Shown piece by piece: positions 26,733-35,557 of a stretch of DNA of 64,000 nucleotides. The stretch spans positions 4,500,501 to 4,564,500 of the forward strand of contig NZ_CP029189.1 in assembly GCF_008642275.1 (NCBI RefSeq), given 5' to 3'. The notes under the pieces were generated by a model. That model was given only the letters and a program-made list of their open reading frames with translations, was not told the origin of the DNA and made no database searches. A program made the translations under genes and the position numbers. Source of the stretch: Streptomyces venezuelae. GTDB lineage: Bacteria > Actinomycetota > Actinomycetes > Streptomycetales > Streptomycetaceae. The number at the start of each line of letters is the position of its first letter. Positions within the stretch are counted from its first letter, which is position 1.

Positions 26733-28520
26733 GTGTCTGAGTCGTACGACTACGACGTCATCGTCATCGGATCGGGCTTCGGCGGATCGGTCTCGGCGCT
26801 GCGCCTGACCGAGAAGGGCTACCGGGTGGGCGTCCTGGAGGCCGGCCGCCGCTTCACCCGCGAGAGCCTGCCGAAGAACAGCTGGGACCTGCGGAACTAC
26901 CTGTGGGCCCCGGCCCTCGGGCTCTACGGGATCCAGCGGATCCACCTGCTCGGCAACGTGATGGTGCTCGCGGGAGCCGGGGTCGGCGGCGGCTCGCTCA
27001 ACTACGCCAACACGCTGTACGTGCCGCCCGCCGCCTTCTTCGAGGACCGGCAGTGGGCCTCCATCACCGACTGGCAGGGCGAGCTCGCCCCCTACTACGA
27101 GCAGGCCAAACGCATGCTCGGGGTGCGCCTCAACCCGACCATGACCCCCTCCGACGTCCACCTCAAGGCGGCCGCCGAGAAGATGGGCGTCGGGGACTCC
27201 TTCCACATGGCCCCGGTCGGCGTCTTCTTCGGTGACGGCGACGACGGCCAGGGCCAGGCGAAGGTCCGGGCGGGGGACGAGGTCCCCGACCCGTACTTCG
27301 GCGGCGCCGGCCCCGCCCGCAAGGCCTGCACCGAATGCGGCGAGTGCATGACCGGCTGCCGGCACGGCGCGAAGAACACCCTGAACGAGAACTACCTGCA
27401 CCTCGCCGAGCGCGCCGGAGCCGTCATCCACCCGATGACCACCGTCACCGCGCTCTCCGACCACCCCGAGGGCGGCTACCGCGTCCGCACCGTCCCCACC
27501 GACGGCCGCCGGCGCGGCCGGGCGAAGGTCCTGCGCGCCCGGTACGTCGTCGTCGCGGCGGGCACGTACGGCACCCAGACCCTGCTGCACACGATGAAGG
27601 ACCGCGGCGAGCTGCCCGGGATCTCGCCGCGCCTCGGCGACCTGACCCGGACCAACTCGGAGGGCATCATCGGCGCCCAGACCGACGACCGCCGCTACCG
27701 CAGACTGCACGGGGGCGACCGCCGGGCCGACTTCACCCGGGGCGTGGCGATCACCTCCTCGGTGCACCCCAACGCCGACACGCACATCGAGCCGGTCCGC
27801 TACGGCAAGGGCTCCAACGCCATGGGGTTCATGACCGTCCTGCAGGTGCCGTACAGCGCCCACCGGGTGCGTGCCTGGTTCGCGCGGAGCGCCAGGCACC
27901 CGCTGCAGTTCGTCCGCTCGCTGTCCAACCGGCGCTGGTCGGAGCGGACCATCATCGGCCTGGTCATGCAGTCGCTGGACAACTCGCTCACCACGTACCG
28001 CAGGCCCGGCGGGATCGGGAAGGGCCTGCTCACGGCCCGACAGGGCCACGGTGCCCCGAACCCGGTCCAGATCGCGGAGGCCACGCAGGCGGCGACCCTG
28101 CTGGCCGAGGAGATCAACGGCTTCCCGGGCAGCAACGTCGGCGAGCTGATGGGGACCCCGCTGACCGCGCACTTCCTGGGCGGCTGCCCGATCGGTGCCT
28201 CGCCGGAAGAGGGCGTGGTGGACCCGTACCACCGGCTCTACGGGCACCCGGGCATCTCGGTGGTGGACGGTTCGGCCGTATCCGCGAACCTCGGGGTGAA
28301 CCCGTCGCTGACGATCACCGCGCAAGCGGAACGGGCGATGTCGTACTGGCCGAACAACGGTGAGCGCGACCCGCGGCCCGAGCAGGGGGGCGTGTATGTC
28401 CGCCTGGACGCGGTGGAGCCGGTCCGCGCGGCCGTCCCGAAGGACGCGTTCGGCGCGCTGCGGCTGCCCTTCCTGGCGGTCCCCGAAGTCCCCCCACGGG
28501 ATCCGGAACCGGCCGGATGA
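26733..28520 (+). CDS. GMC-family oxidoreductase, ChoD/cholesterol-oxidase-like
   Basis: The start is GTG 26733 (VSESYDYDVIVIGSG) after AGGGG, giving 595 residues. The FAD site GSGFGGS is at 13-19, then GAGVGGGSLNYAN near 82. A four-cysteine cluster C-x2-C-x2-C-x3-C (199, 202, 205, 209; CTECGECMTGC) could bind Fe-S, and the C-terminal FAD/active-site block is HFLGGCPIG...NLGVNPSLTI. The mycobacterial homologue ChoD lies at the equivalent place in the guaB-guaA region. Its true substrate is uncertain, and a sterol role is not established by the sequence. It is co-transcribed with the aldehyde dehydrogenase gene. Confidence 0.9.
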   Translation: MSESYDYDVIVIGSGFGGSVSALRLTEKGYRVGVLEAGRRFTRESLPKNSWDLRNYLWAPALGLYGIQRIHLLGNVMVLAGAGVGGGSLNYANTLYVPPAAFFEDRQWASITDWQGELAPYYEQAKRMLGVRLNPTMTPSDVHLKAAAEKMGVGDSFHMAPVGVFFGDGDDGQGQAKVRAGDEVPDPYFGGAGPARKACTECGECMTGCRHGAKNTLNENYLHLAERAGAVIHPMTTVTALSDHPEGGYRVRTVPTDGRRRGRAKVLRARYVVVAAGTYGTQTLLHTMKDRGELPGISPRLGDLTRTNSEGIIGAQTDDRRYRRLHGGDRRADFTRGVAITSSVHPNADTHIEPVRYGKGSNAMGFMTVLQVPYSAHRVRAWFARSARHPLQFVRSLSNRRWSERTIIGLVMQSLDNSLTTYRRPGGIGKGLLTARQGHGAPNPVQIAEATQAATLLAEEINGFPGSNVGELMGTPLTAHFLGGCPIGASPEEGVVDPYHRLYGHPGISVVDGSAVSANLGVNPSLTITAQAERAMSYWPNNGERDPRPEQGGVYVRLDAVEPVRAAVPKDAFGALRLPFLAVPEVPPRDPEPAG

Positions 28521-28522
28521 CA

Positions 28523-28565
28523 GCGGTGGGTACCGCGCTCCCCCTCCGAGCGCGGTACCCACCGC
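28523..28565 (+). terminator. Terminator of the ALDH-GMC operon
   Basis: A perfect 17-bp stem (28523-28539 with 28549-28565) closes a 9-base loop and starts 3 bases after the stop codon. The T run is weak, as is common in Streptomyces. Confidence 0.9.
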
Positions 28566-28686
28566 GGTACATACGTGACAGATGTTCAGCCTTGATGGTT
28601 GTACCGGAATCCGCGGTGCCGGGCTGTGGTGTCGATCACACAGTGAAGTGTGCAACTGCGACTGACGTTCGGCAGTCAACGGCTGC

Positions 28687-30369
28687 ATGAGAAAGCGCAT
28701 CTCGCTGCTGGCTGCCGGCGCCCTCGTGGCCCTGGGGCCGGCCATCACTCCCGCACACGCCGCGGACCCCGTCCTCACCCTGGCCGGACCGGCCGGGATC
28801 GGTCTGCGCCCGCACCCCGGGCAGAGCGGTGAGCCGCAGAAGACCTCGGTGGAGTTCCGGGTCGTCAACGACTCGGCCAGGACGTTCGACCGGCAGAGCA
28901 CCTTCACGATCGACCTGAGCGCCCTCAAGGGCGTCGCCGACGTGGCGCTCGCCAAGGGCCGGGAGACGGACTGCAAGCTCACGGCCACGGCCGTGACCTG
29001 CAACCGCTGGGCGCTGTGGACGGGCGAGAGCACCGTCGTGAAGCTGGACGTCAGCGCGGCCAAGGACAGCAAGGCCGGTGCGACCGCGGACCTGACGCTC
29101 ACCGGCACGGCGGACGGCGCCACCTTCAAGGCCGCCACCACCAAGGTGCGCGTCGGCGGCCCCGACCTGGTCCTGGAGCGGGCGAGGCTGAAGGCGGACC
29201 TGAAGCCGGGCGACGAGCAGAACCTGTCGATCGTCTTCGCCAACGAGGGCACGGACCCCGTCGACGGCGTGGTGCTCGAAATGCGCACCACGCACGGCAT
29301 CGACCTGCTCGAACAGTACGACAACTGCTCCTACTCCGAGGACGCCACCGCGGGCCGGCCCTCGGGCTGGAGCACGGTGCAGTGCCTGCTGGAAGGCGAG
29401 TACGAGCCGGGCGCGCTCTACGGCGTGGACGGACCGCTGACGCTCAAGGCCGCCCCGCACGCCTTCATGGACGGCCTGACCTACGCGGTGTACGCGGCAG
29501 GCGACCAGCCGAAGGCACCGAAGGCGGCGAAGAACCGCGCGCCCGCGAGCGCCGACAAGCGGGCCGGCGGCAACAGGCTGGCCGCGGCGAAGCAGGCCCC
29601 CAAGGCCTCGGCCCGGTCCGCCGCCCCGCAGGCGAACGACCTCGACCCCAGGAACAACATCCAGGAGTTCGACTTCACGACGAGGAACACCGCCGACCTG
29701 GTGGCCACGGGCGTGTCACTGGGCGGCAAGGCCGGCGACACGGTCGACGCCGACTTCGGCTTCCGCAACAACGGTCCCGCGTGGGTCGCCCACCTGCGTT
29801 CCGGTGAGGACGTGGCCCGGACCGACATCGTGATCCCGGCGGGTACGAGGGTCACCAGGGTCCCGGCCGGCTGCAGGGGGGTCGACGCGGACGGCCGTGA
29901 CCGCGAGCAGGCCCTGGGCGCGCCGCGCTACTTCTGCTCCACCGGCCACGTCGTCGGGGAACGGGAGGCGTTCGCCTACCCGTTCCAGCTGAAGATCGAG
30001 AAGGTCGTGGCGGACGCCAAGGGCTCGATCACGGTCGGCCGGGGGACGCCGCAGGGCACCACGGGCCAGCGCTGGGACCCGAACCACGCCAACGACACGG
30101 CGGCTCTCGTGATCAACGCGAAGGGCACCGGACCGTCCCCGACCCCGACCGCCACCACCACGGGCTCCCCGGCCCCGACCGGTTCCGCGACGCCCACTGC
30201 GACCGCGACGCCGAGCGCTTCGGCCACCGGTACGGGCGTCACGGCGGGCGGCGGCCTCGCCTCCACCGGCAGCTCCGCCCAGGCGATCGCGCTCGGCGGC
30301 GCCGTGCTCCTGGCGGTCGGCGGCGGGCTGTTCGTGGCGTTCCGCCGCAAGGCGGGCGGGCACGCGTAA
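28687..30369 (+). CDS. Secreted, sortase-anchored (LAXTG) surface protein
   Basis: The 560-residue protein has a signal peptide (1-26: MRKRIS, hydrophobic core, TPAHA-AD). Two or three beta-rich repeat-like domains follow (PVLTLAGPAGIGLRPHPG, FRVVNDSARTF; FANEGTDPVDGVVL; FGFRNNGPAWVAHL), of a kind seen in invasin/CARDB-like stalks. A Thr/Pro/Ser wall-spanning stretch (about 480-515) leads to LASTG at 524-528, a hydrophobic helix and a basic tail. This is the Streptomyces class E sortase signal. The role is probably wall-attached surface structure; the ligand is unknown. The start at 28687 lacks a strong ribosome site. Confidence 0.85.
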   Translation: MRKRISLLAAGALVALGPAITPAHAADPVLTLAGPAGIGLRPHPGQSGEPQKTSVEFRVVNDSARTFDRQSTFTIDLSALKGVADVALAKGRETDCKLTATAVTCNRWALWTGESTVVKLDVSAAKDSKAGATADLTLTGTADGATFKAATTKVRVGGPDLVLERARLKADLKPGDEQNLSIVFANEGTDPVDGVVLEMRTTHGIDLLEQYDNCSYSEDATAGRPSGWSTVQCLLEGEYEPGALYGVDGPLTLKAAPHAFMDGLTYAVYAAGDQPKAPKAAKNRAPASADKRAGGNRLAAAKQAPKASARSAAPQANDLDPRNNIQEFDFTTRNTADLVATGVSLGGKAGDTVDADFGFRNNGPAWVAHLRSGEDVARTDIVIPAGTRVTRVPAGCRGVDADGRDREQALGAPRYFCSTGHVVGEREAFAYPFQLKIEKVVADAKGSITVGRGTPQGTTGQRWDPNHANDTAALVINAKGTGPSPTPTATTTGSPAPTGSATPTATATPSASATGTGVTAGGGLASTGSSAQAIALGGAVLLAVGGGLFVAFRRKAGGHA

Positions 30370-30392
30370 CGGCGTACGCGCGAGAACGCAGA

Positions 30393-30426
30393 ACGACCGG
30401 CCCGGGGCGTCCCCTGGGCCGGTCGT
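30393..30426 (+). terminator. Terminator after the LAXTG protein gene
   Basis: ACGACCGGCCC (30393-30403) pairs with GGGCCGGTCGT (30416-30426). The inner part adds further G-C pairs with a bulge. It is followed by CCTCTAC. Confidence 0.82.
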
Positions 30427-30490
30427 CCTCTACGGGGTGACCGGGCTGCTGTCCCCTGCCGTCCGGTCACGCGAAGGAGCGAGGTCCCAC

Positions 30491-30516
30491 GACGCACGCT
30501 CCACGGGGCGTGCGTC
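30491..30516. terminator. Hairpin in the 264-base gap before chorismate mutase
   Basis: GACGCACGC and GCGTGCGTC form a perfect 9-bp stem around an 8-base loop. It lies downstream of the minus-strand chorismate mutase gene and may end that transcript, although the gene stops about 120 bases earlier. I saw nothing else in 30427-30633. Confidence 0.4.
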
Positions 30517-30633
30517 TCATCGCTCCAGCGGATCCACGCGTGGTGTTGCGGTCCCGCGGCTGGCTGTCGCGGACACCCTCACCAACGAAGGGCCCCGGGG
30601 CCGGTCACGGTCCGGACGGGTGACGAACAGCCG

Positions 30634-30897
30634 TCACACGCGCCCCCGGCACAGCTCCAGCAGGGTCATGGCGAGGGCGGTACCGGGCTTCCCGAGCGCA
30701 TCGCTCCAGTGGGAGAGCACCTCCATCTCGCGCGACAGGTGCACCCGGCGCCCGCCCGAAGCGATCCGGGCGTCCTGGATGACGGTCGAGACCGCCATCC
30801 GCTCCTGGATCAGGCCGATGATCCGGTCGTCGAGTGCGTCGATGCGCGTGCGGGAGTCGGCGATCAGCTGCTCGGGGGTGGTGGTGATCGTGGTCAT
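30634..30897 (-). CDS. Chorismate mutase (AroQ type)
   Basis: The enzyme converts chorismate to prephenate, the branch step to Phe and Tyr. The 87-residue protein is one AroQ-type helical unit: RTRIDALDDRIIGLIQERMAVSTVIQDARI near 16-45, with Arg and Lys/Arg ligands, and REMEVLSHW near 56. The length fits the small monofunctional mutases of actinobacteria, which often rely on DAHP synthase for full activity. ATG 30897 follows GGAGAG. A leader peptide with Phe and Tyr codons and a terminator hairpin precede it, suggesting control by charged tRNA levels. Confidence 0.93.
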   Translation of the reverse strand: MTTITTTPEQLIADSRTRIDALDDRIIGLIQERMAVSTVIQDARIASGGRRVHLSREMEVLSHWSDALGKPGTALAMTLLELCRGRV

Positions 30898-30936
30898 GGT
30901 CTCTCCTGGTGGTCTGTGCCGACAGGAGCGGAAACG

Positions 30937-30972
30937 CGAAGCGCCCCGGTCCTGTCGGACCGGGGCGCTTCG
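30937..30972 (-). terminator. Candidate attenuator terminator before chorismate mutase
   Basis: A perfect 16-bp stem (30937-30952 with 30957-30972) closes a 4-base loop, GACA on the RNA, followed by GCGUUUCCG. It lies between a short Phe/Tyr-containing leader ORF and the chorismate mutase start. CGGUCC within the leader can pair with GGACCG of the 3' arm, giving a possible alternative fold. Confidence 0.7.
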
Positions 30973-30996
30973 GGAAGTCAGTGGCTCAAGCGAGCA

Positions 30997-31065
30997 TCAC
31001 GAGGACCCATGGCGACCGGACCGACCGGTGCCATAGGTAAAGAGGAAGCTCAGCTGCTTGCGCAT
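30997..31065 (-). CDS. Putative attenuation leader peptide, 22 residues, with Phe-Leu-Phe-Thr-Tyr
   Basis: ATG 31065 opens a short frame that begins [12 protein letters not shown] and ends at TGA 30997-30999, 24 bases before the terminator stem. Phe codons UUC and UUU and Tyr codon UAU lie within five codons. These are the end products of the pathway the downstream enzyme feeds. A ribosome stalled there would alter pairing of the RNA beyond it. The second half of the ORF (GGCACCGG...CCGGUCGCC) can itself form a hairpin, as in classical amino-acid leaders. Confidence 0.7.
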   Translation of the reverse strand: MRKQLSFLFTYGTGRSGRHGSS

Positions 31066-31072
31066 GGAAGGG

Positions 31073-31102
31073 ATTATTGCCTTCCCCCGGCCCCGGGGCC
31101 AA
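31073..31102 (-). promoter_or_regulatory. Promoter for the leader peptide-chorismate mutase transcript
   Basis: On the minus strand TTGGCC (31102-31097), an 18-base spacer and AATAAT (31078-31073) form a candidate promoter. The predicted start is at or next to the leader ATG at 31065, implying a leaderless mRNA. Confidence 0.5.
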
Positions 31103-31189
31103 GCCGATTCGGATGGTGAGACGAAAGGGGCCTGGCGTCCCCCGTTAGAATCGACAAAACAGCCACCTCTTCCGCCGGAAGGCCGCCCC

Positions 31190-32776
31190 GTGCCAGAAGC
31201 ACCCTCCGCCGCCCACGACAGCGCCCCGGACACGGTTCTCGTCGTCGACTTCGGCGCCCAGTACGCCCAGCTCATCGCCCGCCGCGTCCGCGAGGCACGG
31301 GTCTACAGCGAGATCGTGCCGAGCTCGATGCCCGTCGACGAGATGCTGGCCAAGAACCCCAAGGCGATCATCCTCTCCGGCGGTCCGTCCTCCGTGTACG
31401 AGGAGGGTGCCCCCCAGCTCGACCGCGCGATCTTCGAGGCCGGCGTCCCCGTCTTCGGCATGTGCTACGGCTTCCAGCTGATGGCGGTCACCCTCGGTGG
31501 CCAGGTGGACAACACCGGCGCCCGTGAGTACGGCCGCACCCCGCTGGCCGTCTCCAAGGCCGGCTCCACCCTCTTCGAGGGCACCCCCGAGAACCAGTCC
31601 GTGTGGATGTCCCACGGCGACGCCTGCTCCGCCGCCCCCGAGGGCTTCACCGTCACCGCGTCGACGAACGTCGTCCCGGTCGCCGCCTTCGAGAACGACG
31701 AGAAGAAGCTGTACGGCGTGCAGTACCACCCCGAGGTGATGCACTCCACGCACGGCCAGCAGATCCTGGAGCACTTCCTCTACCGCGGCGCCGGCCTCGC
31801 CCCCACCTGGACCACCGGCAACATCGTCGAGGAGCAGATCGCGGCGATCCGCGAGCAGGTCGGCGACAAGCGCGCCATCTGCGGCCTCTCCGGCGGCGTG
31901 GACTCCGCGGTCGCCGCGGCCCTCGTGCAGAAGGCCATCGGCTCCCAGCTGACCTGCGTCTACGTCGACCACGGCCTGATGCGCAAGGGCGAGACCGAGC
32001 AGGTCGAGAAGGACTTCGTCGCCGCGACCGGCGTGCAGCTGAAGGTCGTCGACGCGCAGGAGCGCTTCCTGACCGCGCTGGCCGGCGTCTCCGACCCGGA
32101 GACCAAGCGCAAGATCATCGGCCGCGAGTTCATCCGCGTCTTCGAGCAGGCCCAGCTGGAGATCCTCCAGGAGGACGGCCCCGCGGTCGCCTTCCTCGTG
32201 CAGGGCACCCTGTACCCCGACGTCGTCGAGTCCGGCGGCGGCACCGGCACCGCCAACATCAAGTCCCACCACAACGTGGGCGGGCTCCCCGACGACATCG
32301 AGTTCGAGCTCGTCGAGCCGCTGCGCCAGCTGTTCAAGGACGAGGTCCGGATGGTCGGCCAGGAACTCGGCCTGCCCGAGGAGATCGTCCAGCGCCAGCC
32401 CTTCCCCGGCCCCGGCCTCGGCATCCGCATCGTCGGCGAGGTCACCAAGGAGCGCCTGGACCTGCTCCGCGAGGCCGACGCGATCGCCCGCCACGAGCTG
32501 ACCGCGGCCGGTCTCGACCGTGAGATCTGGCAGTGCCCGGTCGTGCTGCTCGCGGACGTCCGCAGTGTCGGCGTCCAGGGCGACGGCCGCACCTACGGCC
32601 ACCCGATCGTGCTGCGCCCCGTCTCCTCCGAGGACGCGATGACCGCGGACTGGACGCGCATGCCGTACGAGGTCCTCGCCCGGATCTCGACCCGCATCAC
32701 CAACGAGGTGCCGGAGGTGAACCGGGTGGTCCTCGACTGCACGAGCAAGCCCCCGGGCACCATCGAGTGGGAGTAG
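31190..32776 (+). CDS. guaA: GMP synthase (glutamine-hydrolysing)
   Basis: The enzyme converts XMP to GMP with ATP and glutamine. The start chosen is GTG 31190 ([15 protein letters not shown]) after GGAAGG, giving 528 residues. The class I amidotransferase domain (17-200) has Cys92 in GMCYGFQL and the His-Glu pair in YHPEVMHS. The ATP-pyrophosphatase domain carries [12 protein letters not shown] near 230. The C-terminal dimer domain ends in the usual [19 protein letters not shown] box (31146-31151) may be the -10. The gene is divergent from the chorismate mutase leader. Confidence 0.97.
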   Translation: MPEAPSAAHDSAPDTVLVVDFGAQYAQLIARRVREARVYSEIVPSSMPVDEMLAKNPKAIILSGGPSSVYEEGAPQLDRAIFEAGVPVFGMCYGFQLMAVTLGGQVDNTGAREYGRTPLAVSKAGSTLFEGTPENQSVWMSHGDACSAAPEGFTVTASTNVVPVAAFENDEKKLYGVQYHPEVMHSTHGQQILEHFLYRGAGLAPTWTTGNIVEEQIAAIREQVGDKRAICGLSGGVDSAVAAALVQKAIGSQLTCVYVDHGLMRKGETEQVEKDFVAATGVQLKVVDAQERFLTALAGVSDPETKRKIIGREFIRVFEQAQLEILQEDGPAVAFLVQGTLYPDVVESGGGTGTANIKSHHNVGGLPDDIEFELVEPLRQLFKDEVRMVGQELGLPEEIVQRQPFPGPGLGIRIVGEVTKERLDLLREADAIARHELTAAGLDREIWQCPVVLLADVRSVGVQGDGRTYGHPIVLRPVSSEDAMTADWTRMPYEVLARISTRITNEVPEVNRVVLDCTSKPPGTIEWE

Positions 32777-32795
32777 TCCCCACCCGGATCGCCGT

Positions 32796-32830
32796 GAAGC
32801 CGCCGTCCCGCACCAGCGGGCGGCGGCTTC
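32796..32830 (+). terminator. Terminator after guaA
   Basis: GAAGCCGCCG-T-CCCGC pairs with GCGGG-CGGCGGCTTC: 15 bp with one bulged T and loop ACCA. GCCGTTCCTC follows. It lies 19 bases after the guaA stop. Confidence 0.88.
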
Positions 32831-32902
32831 GCCGTTCCTCTGGCCACTTGGCGGGCCCCCGGGTACCTTGCGCGGCGAACCGAGCCGTTCGAAGGAGCAC
32901 CC

Positions 32903-33664
32903 ATGCCGGACCAGCCCGAACCCGTGCCCGTCGAGGGGCTCGCCTTCGAGATGCCGCCGGTGCACGACACCGTCGACGCGGCGCGCGCCCACCGCAAGGA
33001 GCGGCTCGCCGAGGCGCTGCGGCTCCTCGGGCGCCTCGGGTACGGGGACGGGGTGGCGGGGCAGATCACCGCACGGGACCCGGAGTTCGAGGACTGCTAC
33101 TGGGTGAACCCCTTCGGCCGGGCCTTCACCGCGCTCACCGCCGGCGACCTGCTGCTGGTCGACGGGAACGGGCGGGTCGTCCGGGGCGGGCGCCGCGTCA
33201 ACGAGCTGGCCTTCGCCGTGCACGCGGCGGTCCACCGAAGGCGGCCCGAGGTGGTCGCCGTGGTCCGCGCGCAGGGCCCGTACGGCCGGGCCCTCGCGGC
33301 CCTGGGCGAGCTGCTGGCCCCGATCACCGAGGAGGCCTGTGCCTTCTACGAGGACCACGCGCTCCTCGACGAGTACTACGGGGCCGGCGAGCCGGAGCGG
33401 ACCGCGCTCGCGCTCGGCCCGTACAAGGCGCTGGTCCTGCGCAACCGCGGGCTGCTGACGGTAGGGGACTCGGTGGACGCCGCGGTCTGGTGGTTCATCG
33501 AGGCGGAACGGGCCGCACAGGTGCAGCTGATCGCCCGGGCCGCCGGGAAACCGGTGCCCATCGACCACCGCGCCGCGGTGCTGACCCGGGGGCGGTTCGG
33601 GTCCGATCTGGCCGCCTGGGTGAGCTACCAGCCACTCAGAGAGCTGGTGGCGTCAACATCATGA
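32903..33664 (+). CDS. Class II aldolase/adducin-fold protein lacking the metal-binding His pair
   Basis: The 253-residue protein starts at ATG 32903 after GAAGGAG. The fold pattern is clear: GYGDGVAGQITARDPEFEDCYWVNPFG near 47-73, NELAFAVHAAVHRRRPEVVAVVR, and a C-terminal LRNRGLLTVGDSVDAAVWWFIEAERAAQ. Active members bind Zn through H-x-H in VVHTHSPY. Here the segment is VVRAQGPY (Arg122, Gln124), so metal-dependent aldol chemistry is unlikely. It may be a structural relative, as in adducins, or may have a different activity. It lies alone between terminators, in the same direction as guaA. Confidence 0.82.
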   Translation: MPDQPEPVPVEGLAFEMPPVHDTVDAARAHRKERLAEALRLLGRLGYGDGVAGQITARDPEFEDCYWVNPFGRAFTALTAGDLLLVDGNGRVVRGGRRVNELAFAVHAAVHRRRPEVVAVVRAQGPYGRALAALGELLAPITEEACAFYEDHALLDEYYGAGEPERTALALGPYKALVLRNRGLLTVGDSVDAAVWWFIEAERAAQVQLIARAAGKPVPIDHRAAVLTRGRFGSDLAAWVSYQPLRELVASTS

Positions 33665-33766
33665 ACCGTTAATCACCTGCTCTGACATCGTGCGCAATCC
33701 GGAGCACTGCCGCAGTGGTGCACAATTCGCTGGCATTGCCCCGTAGTTCAGAGAGGCGGCACGTAC

Positions 33767-35023
33767 GTGGCTGTCCAAGAGATGTCCCGAGGTACCCATA
33801 CCAGCGCCTGCGCCTGCGACGAGTGCGCCCGCGAAGGCCACCGCCGCGCGGTCACGGCGTTCGTGGAGAAGCGCGACGAGTTCGCCTCCGGGCAGGGCGT
33901 GCCGGCCGCCGTGGCCCACTCGCTCGGCGCCTCCCGCCAGTGGGTCTCCGACGAGCTGACCCTGTCGGCCCGTACCGTCGCCGACCGGGGCCGGGAAGCC
34001 GGGAACTCCTGGCTGTACCTGTTCTCCCGGCGGGCCGTCCTCGCCGTCTGGATCGCCGCCGGGGTCCTGCTGCTGGTCCAGGTCGCCGCCGCGCTCGGCA
34101 CCGGCTGGTCCACGGCGCGCACCGCCGGGCTGCTGGCGGCCCTGGTGCTGGCCGGACTGCTCACGGTCGCGGCCCGCGCCCAGTCCGTACGCGGCGGCCT
34201 GCTGGCGCCGCTGGTCGGTGAGGACAACCGGCTGTCCACCTCGAAGGCGGTGCCCAGTGCCTGGGTGGTGCTGACGGCCTTCGCCACGCTGCTGCCCGCG
34301 CTGCGGCTGGCCGCCTCGGCGCCCGGCCCCGAGCGGCAGGCACTCTACGCGGGGCTGGCGCTGGACCGGGCCCTGCCGCTGCTGGCGGTGGTCTCGCTGA
34401 CCTCGGCCGTGGCGGTGCTGGTGCGCCGGGTGGTCTGCGTACGGATCATGGGCCAGCGGCTGCAGAAGCTGCCGGCCGACCGGCCGCGCGGGGCGGACCT
34501 CCTGACGGACGACGCGGGCCGCGGGAGCTTCCCGGACGCGCAGTACGTGCTCGTCTCGACGGTGGTGCTCGCCTACGCGGCGGCCTCGCTGGCGCGCTTC
34601 CCCGACCGGCTGCCGCAGCTGCCCTGGGCCCTGGCCCTGCTGGTGGCCCTGTCGGCCGCCGTGTACCTGGCGGCGAAGTACGCGGAGGGCAGCCGTCCGC
34701 TGGTGCTGTCGGTGGTGCGCAGACGGGAGCCCGGGGATCTGGACGCGGCCGTCCGCCCCGGGGACGACATCGAGATCCGGGGCGTGGGATTCGTGCCGCC
34801 GGGGGCGCAGACGCCGGAGATGCTGGCCCGTCTGGTCGTACGGATCGGGGCGGTCCACGTGCACGTGCCGCTGGTCCCGGTGGCGGGCGGATTCACCAAT
34901 CCTTCCGACGCCGTACTGACCGTACCGGTCCCGGCGGAGGTCGAGCCGGGGCGCGTGGAGATCCAGGTGGTCACGGCCGCAGGGGTGGAATCCAACCGCT
35001 GCACCATCGATGTTGCCGAGTGA
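33767..35023 (+). CDS. Multi-pass membrane protein with C-terminal beta domain, function unknown
   Basis: The start is GTG 33767 (VAVQEMSRGTHTSACACDEC) after AGAGAGG, giving 418 residues. The N-terminus has a cysteine cluster, CACDEC, then a soluble helical part. Six or seven hydrophobic segments span about 85-310. The last 110 residues (VRPGDDIEIRGVGFVPPG..., VPAEVEPGRVEIQVVTAAGVESN) follow an IPT/TIG-like immunoglobulin pattern and should face outside. I do not recognise the family. The DoxX gene begins 18 bases after its stop, so the two are probably co-transcribed. Confidence 0.75.
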   Translation: MAVQEMSRGTHTSACACDECAREGHRRAVTAFVEKRDEFASGQGVPAAVAHSLGASRQWVSDELTLSARTVADRGREAGNSWLYLFSRRAVLAVWIAAGVLLLVQVAAALGTGWSTARTAGLLAALVLAGLLTVAARAQSVRGGLLAPLVGEDNRLSTSKAVPSAWVVLTAFATLLPALRLAASAPGPERQALYAGLALDRALPLLAVVSLTSAVAVLVRRVVCVRIMGQRLQKLPADRPRGADLLTDDAGRGSFPDAQYVLVSTVVLAYAAASLARFPDRLPQLPWALALLVALSAAVYLAAKYAEGSRPLVLSVVRRREPGDLDAAVRPGDDIEIRGVGFVPPGAQTPEMLARLVVRIGAVHVHVPLVPVAGGFTNPSDAVLTVPVPAEVEPGRVEIQVVTAAGVESNRCTIDVAE

Positions 35024-35041
35024 TCGGGGTACACATGTCCC

Positions 35042-35557
35042 GTGAACCGAACCGATGTTCTTGAAACCGACGCCCCCCGCGACGTCGTGGGGCTGCGTGA
35101 GCTGGCCTCCCGGCACGCGCTGCTGCCCCTGCGGCTCTTCCTCGGCGTGACCTTCGTGTACGCGGGGATCGACAAACTGACCGACCCGGCGTTCCTCTCC
35201 GCCTCCGGAGACGGCTCCATCGGCGACATGATGCGCGGGGTGCGCGACACCTCCGCGATCCCCGCCCTGGTGGACATGTCGCTCCACTCGCCCGTCGGTT
35301 TCGCCGTCGCCCTGGCCACCGGGGAGATCCTGGTCGGCCTCGGGACCCTGGCCGGCCTGCTGACCCGTGTCGCGGCCGTCGGCGGGGCGCTGATCGCGCT
35401 CAGCCTGTGGCTCACGGTGTCGTGGGCGGTGACCCCGTACTACTACGGCAACGACCTGATCTACATGGTGGCGTGGACCCCGCTGATCCTCGCCGGGGCG
35501 CCCTACCTGTCGCTGGACTCGGTGATCCGCTCGCGCCTGTCCCGGCGTACGGCGTAG
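35042..35557 (+). CDS. DoxX-family membrane protein
   Basis: The 171-residue protein starts at GTG 35042. The DoxX pattern is seen in LPLRLFLGVTFVYAGIDKLTDPAFL near 29-50, a GFAVALATGEILVGLGTLAGLLTRVAA segment and a final hydrophobic helix with YYYGNDLIYM. The family has four membrane helices and is linked to oxidative-stress or electron-transfer functions. The exact role is unknown. Its 3' end overlaps the convergent small gene (35503-35727) by 55 bases. Confidence 0.87.
   Translation: MNRTDVLETDAPRDVVGLRELASRHALLPLRLFLGVTFVYAGIDKLTDPAFLSASGDGSIGDMMRGVRDTSAIPALVDMSLHSPVGFAVALATGEILVGLGTLAGLLTRVAAVGGALIALSLWLTVSWAVTPYYYGNDLIYMVAWTPLILAGAPYLSLDSVIRSRLSRRTA

Noticed and set aside
28523..28565. 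Long hairpin as a possible attachment site or regulatory palindrome
   Set aside because: It starts three bases after a stop codon and has a plain stem-loop form. A terminator explains it.
30960..30995. GTCAGTGGC near 30977 as a further DNA-damage promoter toward guaA
   Set aside because: The first bases are AA instead of TT, and there is no TANNNT at the required spacing. It lies in the chorismate mutase leader.
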